A DNA stretch of 64,000 bases. It comes from Litorisediminicola beolgyonensis (GTDB lineage: Bacteria > Pseudomonadota > Alphaproteobacteria > Rhodobacterales > Rhodobacteraceae). Numbering within the stretch: the stretch's first letter is position 1; each line of letters opens with the position of its first letter. Position numbers and translations under genes: made by a program. The notes beneath the pieces are model-generated. The model searched no databases and was not told the origin of the DNA. It was given only the letters and a program-made list of their open reading frames with translations. The DNA lies in NCBI RefSeq assembly GCF_042679605.1, contig NZ_JBHTMU010000007.1, positions 78,909-142,908 on the forward strand. Direction: 5' to 3'. Below are positions 7,878 to 15,950 of the stretch, piece by piece.

Positions 7878-8270
7878 ATGTTCGGCATTCCCGGCAAGGC
7901 GCCGGTCACCATGACCCAAGCCGCCATCGCCCAGATCAGCAAACTGATGTCCCGCGACAACCGTCACGGGCTGCGCATCGGCGTGAAGAAGGGCGGCTGC
8001 GCGGGCATGGAATACACCATGGACTATGTCGATGCCGCCGATCCCCATGACGAGGTGGTCGAGCAGGAGGGCGCGCGCGTCCTGATCGCGCCCATGGCGC
8101 AGATGTTCCTGTTCGGAACCGAGATCGACTACGAGACCTCGCTCCTGGAATCGGGCTTCCGCTTCAACAACCCCAACGTGGCCGACGCCTGCGGCTGCGG
8201 CGAGTCGATCAAGTTCAAGGATGTCTCCGAGCTCGAGGCCGAGCGCTCGTCGGACCGAGCCCGCTCCTAG
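7878..8270 (+). CDS. sufA: SufA/IscA-type iron-sulfur carrier (HesB family)
   Basis: 130 residues. The three cluster-ligand cysteines are in GGCAGMEY and DACGCGES, the hallmark of A-type carriers. The middle, VLIAPMAQMFLFGTEIDYE, is typical of the alphaproteobacterial SufA group. It carries or transfers Fe-S clusters to client proteins. ATG 7878 follows CAGGAG. The upstream in-frame extension to 7824 overlaps the acetyltransferase and is not favoured. Its TAG stop is part of CTAG 8267-8270, which is also the stop of the convergent oxygenase gene. Confidence 0.9.
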   Translation: MFGIPGKAPVTMTQAAIAQISKLMSRDNRHGLRIGVKKGGCAGMEYTMDYVDAADPHDEVVEQEGARVLIAPMAQMFLFGTEIDYETSLLESGFRFNNPNVADACGCGESIKFKDVSELEAERSSDRARS

Positions 8271-9171
8271 CTGGTCTTGCTCATGTGCAGGTAGGTCTCC
8301 TCGAACCGCTTCGACAGATGATCCCCCGCGAGGATCGGCGCCGCCCCCTTGGGCGCCACATCCGCATCGAAATTCGGATTGAAGAAGAGCGGCACCGAGA
8401 TCCGCTCCTGTGAGGAGCCGCGCACCCGGTGCAGCGTCGCCTTGACCTGCCCGGCGGTCCAGAGCTCCAGCATCTCGCCGAAATTGATCACGAATGTGCC
8501 CGGCTCGGCAGTGACCGGCACCCAGTCGCCGGTCGCGGCCAGCACCTCGAGCCCCGGAACGCCGTCGCTGCCCAGAAGCGTCAGGCACCCGTAATCGGTA
8601 TGCGGAGCGATCCCGTAATCGTTCGCGCCCGCCCAGTCCGGCCGCTGCGGATAATAGTTGCCCCGTAAGAGCGCCATCGGCTTGTCGAACCGGGACGCGA
8701 AGTAGCCGGCATCCTCTCCGAGCGCCTGCGCCAACCCGGCAAGAAGGCCCTGCGCCACGCCCATCGCGTCGCGATAATAGGCCAGGATCGTCTCGGCGAA
8801 GCCCTCGGGCCTCTCCGGCCAGAGATTGGCGCATAGACCGCAAGCTCCGCCATCGGGTCGCCTGGCGGCAGTTCGAAGCCGCTGTCGAAGACCTCCTTGT
8901 AGTCGGGGTTGGCCTCGGTCGAGACCTGCTCGGATCGTGGCGCGCCCCAGCCGCGATTGGCCCGAGTGAGCGACATGTCCACCTTGCGTTTCTCCGTCTC
9001 GGGCAGCGCGAAGAACGCGGCATAGGCGGCGATGACGTCGCGCATCCGCTCCGGCGTGATCGGCGTGTTGCCGACCTTCAGAAAGCCCACCTCGCGCGCC
9101 GCGCGGCCCAGCGCCGCAAGGGTGTCCGCGTCTCCTGCCGCGATCTCGCGCACGTCAAACTCTGGGATCAT
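8267..9171 (-). pseudogene. Isopenicillin N synthase-like 2OG-Fe(II) oxygenase, frameshifted
   Basis: Two minus-strand frames together make one oxygenase of about 300 residues. The first part (ATG 9171, after GGAGG) carries the DIOX_N domain, MIPEFDVREIAAGDADT to DPMAELAVYAP. The second frame carries the 2OG-Fe(II) domain with HTDYGCLTLL, the second iron His in LHRV, and RISVPLFFNPNFDADV. The switch is near 8827-8832, where one base is missing: adding one base after GCGCC would restore APNLWPERPEGF, as in relatives. The break could be a true inactivating deletion or a sequence error; all active-site residues remain. The product would oxidise a small organic substrate, unknown here. Stop codon shared as CTAG with SufA. 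Confidence 0.85.
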
Positions 9172-9288
9172 CACCGCCTCCCGCTGTGCTTTCCTGCGTT
9201 CTACGCTCTCCTGCGCGGCGGGCAAGCGGGGTTGACCCGGGTCTCCTCCGGGCCATCATGCCGCAGGACAGCAAAGAGAGGATCGATC

Positions 9289-10026
9289 ATGCGCCGCAAG
9301 CTTGCCGCCGGAAACTGGAAGATGAACGGGACCCGGGCCGCGCTTTCCGAACTCGACGCGCTGACTGTGTCCGCCGAGGGGCCGGAGGTCGCGATCTGCC
9401 CGCCCGCGACGCTTCTGGCCGAGGCCGTGTCGCGCCGCTCGGACATCGCCTATGGCGGTCAGGACTGTCACCCGCATGACGCGGGCGCCCATACCGGAGA
9501 CGTCTCCGGTCCGATGATCGCCGATGCCGGGGCGCGCTACGTGATCCTGGGCCATTCCGAACGCCGCGCCGATCACCACGAAAGCGACGCCGATGTCGCC
9601 GCCAAGACGCAGGCCGCCTGGAAGGCCGGCCTGTCGGTGATCCTCTGCATCGGCGAGAGCCTGTCGGAGCGCGAAGCGGGCGAAACGCTCGGCGTGATCG
9701 GCGCGCAGCTCGATGGCTCAGTCCCCGAAGGCGCGACGGCCGAGACCCTGGTCATCGCCTACGAGCCGATCTGGGCTATCGGGACCGGCAAGGTGCCGAC
9801 CACCGAGCAGATCGCCGAGGTTCACGCCTTTCTCCGCTCGAGCCTGACGGAGCGCTTCGGCGAGGAGACCGGCGGCGCCATCCGCCTGCTCTATGGCGGC
9901 AGCGTGAAGGCCTCGAACGCGACCGAGATCTTCGCGGTGGCCGACGTGGACGGCGCGCTGGTCGGCGGCGCCAGCCTCAAGGCCGCGGATTTCCAGCCGA
10001 TCATCGACGCGCTCGCCGCCTCCTGA
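9289..10026 (+). CDS. tpiA: Triosephosphate isomerase
   Basis: 245 residues, full length. Signatures: AAGNWKMNG (substrate Lys and Asn) at the N-terminus, LGHSERR with the catalytic His, and AYEPIWAIGTGKVPT with the catalytic Glu and the mobile loop. It interconverts dihydroxyacetone phosphate and glyceraldehyde-3-phosphate in glycolysis and gluconeogenesis. ATG 9289 follows GAGAGGA; the upstream in-frame start at 9232 is not needed by the fold. The gene stands alone, divergent from the oxygenase and convergent with the TRAP operon. Confidence 0.97.
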   Translation: MRRKLAAGNWKMNGTRAALSELDALTVSAEGPEVAICPPATLLAEAVSRRSDIAYGGQDCHPHDAGAHTGDVSGPMIADAGARYVILGHSERRADHHESDADVAAKTQAAWKAGLSVILCIGESLSEREAGETLGVIGAQLDGSVPEGATAETLVIAYEPIWAIGTGKVPTTEQIAEVHAFLRSSLTERFGEETGGAIRLLYGGSVKASNATEIFAVADVDGALVGGASLKAADFQPIIDALAAS

Positions 10027-10063
10027 GGGCGGCAGCCGCAACCCTCACACGACCCGCCCAAAG

Positions 10064-10093
10064 AAAAAGCGACGCCCCGAACCGGAGCGTCGC
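10064..10093 (-). terminator. Rho-independent terminator of the dctPQM operon
   Basis: GCGACGC (10069-10075) pairs with GCGTCGC (10087-10093), with an inner CCG/CGG extension. On the minus strand the hairpin is followed by TTTTTCTTT, so it ends the TRAP operon; it may also slow transcription coming from tpiA. Confidence 0.8.
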
Positions 10094-10146
10094 CTTGTCG
10101 CTTGCGTGAAATAGGCGCGCGGTCGCGCTCCTTTGGATCACCGACC

Positions 10147-11523
10147 CTACTTGACCACCAGCTCGGGCCCCATGAGCAGCGTCGGCAGCCAGGTCGAGAT
10201 GAACGGCACGTAGGTCACCAGGATCAGGAAGACGAAGAGCACTGCGAGGAATGGCAGCGACGCCTTCACCACCCGCATGATCGACATGCCCGCCACGCCC
10301 GAGGTCACGAAGAGGTTCAGACCCACAGGCGGCGTGATCATCCCGATCTCCATGTTCACCACCATGATGATGCCGAGATGGATCGGGTCGATGCCGAGCT
10401 CCAGCGCGATCGGGAACACCAGCGGTGCGACGATCACGATCAGGCCCGAGGGCTCCATGAACTGCCCGCCGATGAGCAGGATGACGTTCACGATCACGAG
10501 GAACAGGATCGGTCCGAACCCGGCCTCGAGCATCGCGCCCGCGACCTGCTGGGGGATCTGCTCGTCGGTCAGCACATGCTTCAGGATCAGCGCGTTGGCG
10601 ATGATGAACATCAGCGTGATCGTCAGCTTGCCCGCCTCGAAAAGCGTGTCCTTGGTGTCCTTGTGGAAGAAGGCCGTGATCAGCGCGATGGGCTTGTGCA
10701 GGAGCGTGCGCTTGCGCTCGCCTTCGGCGACCTTCAGGGGCCCCATGTCGCAATAGACGAAGTTCGCGATCAGGAAGGCGTAGACGGCGGCCACGGCGGC
10801 GGCTTCGGTCGGCGTGAAGATGCCGCCATAGATGCCGCCCAGGATGATCACGATCAGGAACAGGCCCCACATCGCGTCCCGGCCCGATTCCCAGACCTCG
10901 CCCCAGCCGCGCCAGGGATCCTGCGGCATGTTGCGAATGCGTGCGATCACGTAGATCGTCACCATCAGCATCGTGCCCGCCAGAAGGCCCGGGATCACGC
11001 CCGCAAGGAACATCCGCCCGACGGAGACGTCGGTGGCCGAGGCATAGACCACCATCACGATGGAGGGCGGGATCAGGATGCCAAGCGTGCCCGCGTTGGC
11101 GATCACGCCCGCCGCGAAATCCTTGGTGTAGCCCACCTGCCGCATACCCGCGATCACGATCGAACCGATGGCCACGACGGTCGCGGGCGAAGAGCCCGAG
11201 AGCGCCGCGAACATCATGCAGGCGAAGACGCCCGCGATGGCCAGGCCGCCGTGGAAATGGCCCACGAGCGCGATGGAGAAGCGGATGATCCGCCGCGCCA
11301 CGCCACCCGTCGACATGAAGGACGAGGCCAGGATGAAGAACGGGATCGCGAGCAGCGTGTAGTGGCCCGCCATCGCCTGGTAGAAGCTCTGGGCGATGGA
11401 CGCGAGCGAGGTGTCCGACAGGACCAGAAGGAAGATCGTCGAGGCGAAGCCCAGCGAGACCGCGATCGGCACGCCCAGGAGCATCAGCCCGATGATCATG
11501 ACGAAGAGAAGAACGACATCCAT
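10147..11523 (-). CDS. dctM: TRAP dicarboxylate transporter, large membrane subunit DctM
   Basis: 458 residues, very hydrophobic with about 12 to 13 membrane segments. DctM signatures are GVPIAVSLGFAS near the N-terminus, FFILASSFMSTGG, ALSGSSPATVVAIGSI, ANAGTLGILIPPSI, FTPTEAAAVAAVYAF and NMEIGMITPPVGLNLFV. It forms the Na+-coupled transport channel in the inner membrane. It is longer than the typical 425-430 residues because of a charged cytoplasmic insertion near residues 265-295 (EGERKRTLLHKPIA). ATG 11523 is 4 bases after the dctQ stop. The hairpin at 10064-10093 ends the operon. Confidence 0.93.
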   Translation of the reverse strand: MDVVLLFVMIIGLMLLGVPIAVSLGFASTIFLLVLSDTSLASIAQSFYQAMAGHYTLLAIPFFILASSFMSTGGVARRIIRFSIALVGHFHGGLAIAGVFACMMFAALSGSSPATVVAIGSIVIAGMRQVGYTKDFAAGVIANAGTLGILIPPSIVMVVYASATDVSVGRMFLAGVIPGLLAGTMLMVTIYVIARIRNMPQDPWRGWGEVWESGRDAMWGLFLIVIILGGIYGGIFTPTEAAAVAAVYAFLIANFVYCDMGPLKVAEGERKRTLLHKPIALITAFFHKDTKDTLFEAGKLTITLMFIIANALILKHVLTDEQIPQQVAGAMLEAGFGPILFLVIVNVILLIGGQFMEPSGLIVIVAPLVFPIALELGIDPIHLGIIMVVNMEIGMITPPVGLNLFVTSGVAGMSIMRVVKASLPFLAVLFVFLILVTYVPFISTWLPTLLMGPELVVK

Positions 11524-11527
11524 GATC

Positions 11528-12217
11528 TCAGTCTCCCTTGTTGAGGTGAGCGACGTCGTCGATGGCGTCCTCGGCTTCGTGGCTGACAATCAGGCCGTTC
11601 GCCTCGCCGCGCCAGATGCGCAGGGTGGCCTGGATGAAGCGGAAGAGCAGCAGCGCCGCGCCGACCGGGAGGATCACGTAAGGAATGAAACGCGGCAGTT
11701 TCTCGTAATCCTGCCCGTCATTCATGATCGGCTGGATCCAGCGCAGCCATTCGGGGAACGGGATGTCGATCACCTCGTACCAGCCGCGATAGGAAGTGCG
11801 CCCCATTTCCTCGAGCCCGGTCGGAAACCAGCGTCCCGTGGTCTGCGGGAGGTTGGCGAAGTTCGACCAGTAATCCCAGGCGCCCTTGGTGAGGAGAAAC
11901 GCGTAGGCGATGCAGATCGCCCCGGCGATCAGCCCCAAGAGCCTGCGCGGCCCCGCGGGCAACACGTTCACCACCGCGTCGACGCCCAGATGGGCGGTCT
12001 TCTTGACGCAGTAGCTGATCCCGAACAGCACCAGCCACGCAAAGAGCAGCGATGTCGCCTCGAGCCCCCAGATCAGACCGGTGTTGAAGCCGTAGCGCAG
12101 CACCACGTTGATGAAGGTGATGATCGTCATCAAGCCCAGGATCACGGCGATCACCGATTCCTCGAACTCGTCGACGAAGCCGCCCCAACCTGAGCGCGGC
12201 GCGTCCTTCCCAGCCAT
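11528..12217 (-). CDS. dctQ: TRAP transporter small membrane subunit DctQ
   Basis: 229 residues with four membrane helices (about residues 22-42, 56-74, 92-112 and 180-200) and the family feature VLRYGFNTGLIWGLE in the second quarter. DctQ stabilises DctM in the inner membrane. The loop between helices three and four (NFANLPQTTGRWFPTG) is longer than in minimal DctQ proteins. ATG 12217 follows GGGAGGGGAC. A strong hairpin-terminator separates it from dctP upstream, so it is probably made at lower level than the binding protein. Confidence 0.9.
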   Translation of the reverse strand: MAGKDAPRSGWGGFVDEFEESVIAVILGLMTIITFINVVLRYGFNTGLIWGLEATSLLFAWLVLFGISYCVKKTAHLGVDAVVNVLPAGPRRLLGLIAGAICIAYAFLLTKGAWDYWSNFANLPQTTGRWFPTGLEEMGRTSYRGWYEVIDIPFPEWLRWIQPIMNDGQDYEKLPRFIPYVILPVGAALLLFRFIQATLRIWRGEANGLIVSHEAEDAIDDVAHLNKGD

Positions 12218-12250
12218 TGTCCCCTCCTCCCGGGGCCTCTCGCCCCCGCC

Positions 12251-12285
12251 TAAAGAAAACGGCCCGCGCCACGTCGCGCGGGCCG
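12251..12285 (-). terminator. Intercistronic terminator/attenuator between dctP and dctQ
   Basis: A perfect 10-bp stem, CGGCCCGCGC/GCGCGGGCCG (12260-12269 and 12276-12285, loop CACGTC), lies 22 bases after the dctP stop and is followed on the minus strand by GTTTTCTTTA. It should end most dctP transcripts and let a fraction continue into dctQM. Confidence 0.78.
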
Positions 12286-12306
12286 CATGTCGTCACGATC
12301 CGAAGA

Positions 12307-13311
12307 TCAGAAGTTGGCGTTGATGCCCTGGGCCGCGTCGATGTTCTCCTGGCCGACATCGTCGGTGAACTGCTCCCAGACGGGCATCATCGCGTCGACC
12401 CAGGCCTGACGCTGCGCGTCATCGAGCTCGCGGATCTCGCCGCCGGCATCGACGACGGCCTGACGGGCCTCCGCGTCGACCTCGGCCACGGCCGCGTTCC
12501 GCTCGTTGGTGACCTCGGTCACGATGGTGTTGAGCTGCTCGCGCACACCCTCATCGAGACCATCCCACCAATCGGTCGAGGTCACGACGAGATAGTCGAG
12601 AACGCCGTGGTTGGTCTCGGTGGTGCCGTCCTGAACCTCGAAGAACTTCTGGCCGTAGATGTTCGACCAGGTGTTCTCCTGCCCGTCGACGACGCCGGTC
12701 TGGAGCGCGCCGTAGACCTCGGAGAAGGCCATCGGCTGCGGGCTGGCGTCGAGCGCCTCGAACTGCGCCTTGAGCACTTCAGAGGGCTGCACCCGGAACT
12801 TGAGGCCCGCGGCATCGCCCGGTTCATTGAGCGGCTTGTTGGCGGAGAGCTGCTTCATGCCGTTGTGCCAGTAGCCCAGACCCAGAAGGCCGCGGCGCGC
12901 CATCGATTGCATCATCTCCTGGCCGGCATCGGAGGCCTGGAACGCGTCGACGGCTTCGATGTTCTTGAACATGAAGGGCAGGTCGAAGATGCGGAACACC
13001 TTGGTGAACTGCTCGAATTTCGACAGCGACGGCGCAGCCATCTGCACGTCGCCGTTCAGCATCGCCTCGAGCACCTGGTCGTCGTTGTAGAGCGTGGAGT
13101 TCGGATAGACCTCCATGCAGGCGGTGCCGTCCATCTCGGCGTTGACGCGCTCCATCAGGAGGTTCGCGGCGATGCCCTTGGGGTGACGGTCGGTGTTGGT
13201 CACGTGGCTGAACTTGATCACCATCTCGCCTTCGTCACAGGCGGCAACGGCGCCTGTTGCGGATACGGCAAGAAGTGCCGCGGCTGCGGCAGTGGACAGG
13301 AACGTCTTCAT
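12307..13311 (-). CDS. dctP: TRAP transporter periplasmic solute-binding protein DctP
   Basis: 334 residues with a Sec signal (MKTFLSTAAAAALLAVSATGAVA). The DctP signatures are FSHVTNTDRHPKG, GLKFRVQPSEVLKAQFEALD (with the carboxylate-binding Arg) and GVVDGQENTWSNIYGQKFFE. It binds a carboxylate in the periplasm and delivers it to DctQM. The neighbouring DctB/DctD-like regulators suggest C4-dicarboxylates, but TRAP substrates vary. ATG 13311 follows GGAGGACTC; the longer frame to 13368 would spoil the signal peptide. First gene of the dctPQM operon. Confidence 0.92.
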   Translation of the reverse strand: MKTFLSTAAAAALLAVSATGAVAACDEGEMVIKFSHVTNTDRHPKGIAANLLMERVNAEMDGTACMEVYPNSTLYNDDQVLEAMLNGDVQMAAPSLSKFEQFTKVFRIFDLPFMFKNIEAVDAFQASDAGQEMMQSMARRGLLGLGYWHNGMKQLSANKPLNEPGDAAGLKFRVQPSEVLKAQFEALDASPQPMAFSEVYGALQTGVVDGQENTWSNIYGQKFFEVQDGTTETNHGVLDYLVVTSTDWWDGLDEGVREQLNTIVTEVTNERNAAVAEVDAEARQAVVDAGGEIRELDDAQRQAWVDAMMPVWEQFTDDVGQENIDAAQGINANF

Positions 13312-13558
13312 TGAGTCCTCCCAGACTACGATATGTATCGTCTCGCGGCAGTCGCCCCTCCCGGGCAAGCGCCGATACCCAATAGAGATACCGTGTCGCG
13401 GAGACCGGGCAAGTTTTTCCCCGAAAACCGGCTTTTCCTCTTAGTTTCAGAGCATTACCAGCTCAGAGTCGACCGCCCGGGGACAGGTTTGTGCGAAAAC
13501 CCGCACAAAGCGCGTGCCTTTTCCGCCCCCTCCCGAGCCACGCGAATCGCGGTCCGCC

Positions 13559-14194
13559 TCACCCGGTGCGGAAGTGATCCGCGCGGATGCCGTGCCGTGC
13601 GAGCTTGTCGTAGAAGGTCTTCCTCGGCAGGCCCAGGGCCTGCGCCGCGACGCCCGCCTGCCCGCCCGCACGCGCCAGCGCCTCTTCGAGCAGCGCGGCC
13701 TCGACCCGCGCCATCCGGTCCGCGAGGGTCAGCCCCGGTTCCGACGCCGCCTCGGCGATCTGTTCCTGCCGACGCGCGGCGGCCGCGTCGCCGCTCTCGG
13801 TAATCCGGCGGCGGTTCTCGAGCACCATCGTCCGGGACTTCTGGGCCCGGTCGAGCACCGCCAGAAGATCGGAGGTCTCGCACGGCTTTTCGAGGAAGGC
13901 GAAGGCCCCGCGCCCCAGCGCCTTGACCGCCATCGGCACGTCGCCCTCGCCGGTCAGAAGGATCACCGGCAGGTCCGGATCGACCCCCTGCGCATAGTCC
14001 AGAAGGTGGAACCCGTCCCGCCCCGGCATCCGCATGTCCGACAGGATCACGCCGGTGAAATCCGACCGGATCCGGTCCTTGGCCTCGACGAAGGACCCCG
14101 CCGCGATGCAGGCCCGGTCCGCCAGTTCCAGCGTGTCCGCTAGCGCCTCGCGCACGGCGCGGTCATCCTCGACCAGAAGAACCTTCGCACTCAT
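13559..14194 (-). CDS. DctD-like response regulator lacking the AAA+ domain (REC plus Fis-type HTH)
   Basis: 211 residues. The N-terminal receiver (about 3-118) has acidic pocket residues in LVEDDRAVREAL, a phospho-acceptor Asp in VILSDMRMPG, Thr in LLTGEG and Lys in FLEKPCE. The C-terminal Fis-type HTH (about 165-205) reads ADRMARVEAALLEEALARAG and QALGLPRKTFYDKLARHGI, the signature of DctD-type regulators. The about 230-residue sigma-54 AAA+ ATPase between them in DctD is absent; only a short linker is present. It is therefore unlikely to activate sigma-54 promoters the usual way and may work like ActR/PrrA. ATG 14194 overlaps the kinase stop by 4 bases. Likely regulator of dctPQM. Confidence 0.87.
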   Translation of the reverse strand: MSAKVLLVEDDRAVREALADTLELADRACIAAGSFVEAKDRIRSDFTGVILSDMRMPGRDGFHLLDYAQGVDPDLPVILLTGEGDVPMAVKALGRGAFAFLEKPCETSDLLAVLDRAQKSRTMVLENRRRITESGDAAAARRQEQIAEAASEPGLTLADRMARVEAALLEEALARAGGQAGVAAQALGLPRKTFYDKLARHGIRADHFRTG

Positions 14195-15858
14195 GCCGCC
14201 ATCTCCGTCTCGGCCCGCTCCAGCGTCAGGGTAAAGCGCGCGCCGGTCCCGGTGTTCTCGCCCAGAAGCGCGCCGCCGAACCCTTGCACGAGACCGTAAG
14301 AGATCGACAGGCCAAGACCCATCCCCTCGCTCGCGCCCACCTCCTTGGTCGAGTAGAACGGATCGAAGATGCGGTCGGGCTCCTTGATGCCCGGGCCGGT
14401 ATCCTCGACCAGAAGCCGCACCTGCGCGCCGTCTTCTACCACGCTCAGACGCAAGCGCCGCTCCTCGCTCTCGGCCATAGCATCGAGCGCGTTGGTCACG
14501 AGGTTCAGAACCACCTGCCCCAGCCGCACCTCGCCCGCGATCACCGGAACCGGCGCGGCGGGGCGGTCCCAATCGAGTATCACCCCTTCGCGCTCGGCAC
14601 GCACATGCACCATGTCGAGCGCACCCTCCACCGCGACCGCCAGATCGACCTCGCCAAGGGGCTCGGCTTCCTGGCGGGCAAAGGCGCGCAGGTTGCGGAT
14701 GATCCGGCCCATCCGACGCGAGAGATCGGCGATACGGCGGAAGTTTTCAGCGGCGCGGTCCGTGCGCCCGCGTTCGAGAAAGGCCGCGCCGTTCTCGGCA
14801 TGTCCGCCGATCGCCATCAGCGGCTGGTTCAGCTCGTGACTGATCCCCGCAGACATCTGGCCCAGCGCCGAGAGCTTCTCGGCCCGGACGAGCTCGGCCT
14901 GCGCCTGCGCGAGCGCGGCGCTGCGTTCGGCCACCCGCGCCTCGAGCATGTCATTCGCCTTGGCGAGCGCCCGACGCCGCTCCGTCGCCAGAAACAGAAG
15001 CGCGCCGAGGAACAGCGCGACCGCCGCGACGACCGCGGCCTGAAGATGGGCGGCGTCGCGCGCCGCGCCGATACCGACGAGCGTCATGCTGGTCATGCCG
15101 ACGACCGGCAGAGGGATCTCGATCATCAGCGCCTCGCGCGGCACGTAGGACGACCAGTCCTGGGACACGAGGGTGTATCCGCCGACCTCACGCGCCTCGA
15201 CCTCGAACCGGCGGCCCGTCGGCGACAGCGCATCGCCGCTGCCTCCGCGCTCCCAGAACAGAAGCTCGCTCCGGTTGGTCGACACGATCCGGCCCGCCTC
15301 GTCGAAAAACAGGACGGCGGGCAGCGTGCCGCGCCAGTCGCGCTCCAGTTCGGCCAGATCGACCGCCGTGACCAGCGCGCCCAGGACCTGCCCCGAGGCA
15401 AAGCGCGGCGCCGCGAAGAGCGCGACGCGGCTCGGTCCGCGACTGTCGAGCACCGCCAGCGCGCGGCCCATCGCGCCCTGGAAGGCGCGCTCCACGAACT
15501 CGTCGTCCCGCGACACCGGAAAGGCGACACCCACCGATGCCCGGATGCGCCCGTCGCGGCCGATCACGACCGCGCCCAGAGAGCCCGTCTTGTCGATGGA
15601 TTCCTGCAGAACCGTCTCGGCCCGCGGACGCGGCCCCCAGACGCCGGGATGCTCCGCCGTCAGAACCGTGACTTCGAGATAGTGCTGAAGCTCGGTCACG
15701 ACCCGCTCGCCCGCCAGCTCGAGATCGGAGCGCGCGCCTTCGGCCAAGGGGCCCAGCGCGCGGACGAAGGCGGTGTGCCACACCGCCGCCGTGCCCGCCG
15801 CGACCACGGCGAGGTAGAGCCCCACGAGGGCGCTGCGCGATGTCCGCCCGTCCCACAT
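14191..15858 (-). CDS. dctB: DctB-like membrane sensor histidine kinase
   Basis: About 555 residues from ATG 15858. A membrane helix near residues 8-30 is followed by a periplasmic sensor of about 230 residues (double PDC-type pattern) and a second membrane helix (AAVVAAVALFLGALLFLA). Then come a coiled coil and the kinase core: H-box GQMSAGISHELNQPL, N-box NLVTNALDAMAES, G1 DTGPGIKEP, F-box FDPFYSTKEVG and G2 GMGLGLSIS. This layout is that of DctB, which senses periplasmic C4-dicarboxylates. The frame is open to 15942, but the extra 28 residues are polar and overlap the P450 promoter region. Partner is the short DctD-like regulator overlapping by 4 bases. Confidence 0.87.
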   Translation of the reverse strand: MWDGRTSRSALVGLYLAVVAAGTAAVWHTAFVRALGPLAEGARSDLELAGERVVTELQHYLEVTVLTAEHPGVWGPRPRAETVLQESIDKTGSLGAVVIGRDGRIRASVGVAFPVSRDDEFVERAFQGAMGRALAVLDSRGPSRVALFAAPRFASGQVLGALVTAVDLAELERDWRGTLPAVLFFDEAGRIVSTNRSELLFWERGGSGDALSPTGRRFEVEAREVGGYTLVSQDWSSYVPREALMIEIPLPVVGMTSMTLVGIGAARDAAHLQAAVVAAVALFLGALLFLATERRRALAKANDMLEARVAERSAALAQAQAELVRAEKLSALGQMSAGISHELNQPLMAIGGHAENGAAFLERGRTDRAAENFRRIADLSRRMGRIIRNLRAFARQEAEPLGEVDLAVAVEGALDMVHVRAEREGVILDWDRPAAPVPVIAGEVRLGQVVLNLVTNALDAMAESEERRLRLSVVEDGAQVRLLVEDTGPGIKEPDRIFDPFYSTKEVGASEGMGLGLSISYGLVQGFGGALLGENTGTGARFTLTLERAETEMAA

Positions 15859-15950
15859 GCGCCACTCGTAGCAAGCGGACGCCGCCCGGCGCCAGTCAGA
15901 AGCGTCCCGCGCTCTGGACAGCGGGCTCCGGGCACGGTTCAACGCTCGGC

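Noticed and set aside
8581..9225. 214-residue frame as a complete gene
   Set aside because: Only its first half is family-like; after about 8832 it reads as a shifted frame, and the true continuation is in the neighbouring frame.
10102..11544. Long plus-strand open frame antisense to dctM
   Set aside because: Its translation is rich in His, Asp, Arg and Gln with no family-like segments, as expected from the complement of a GC-rich membrane-protein gene.
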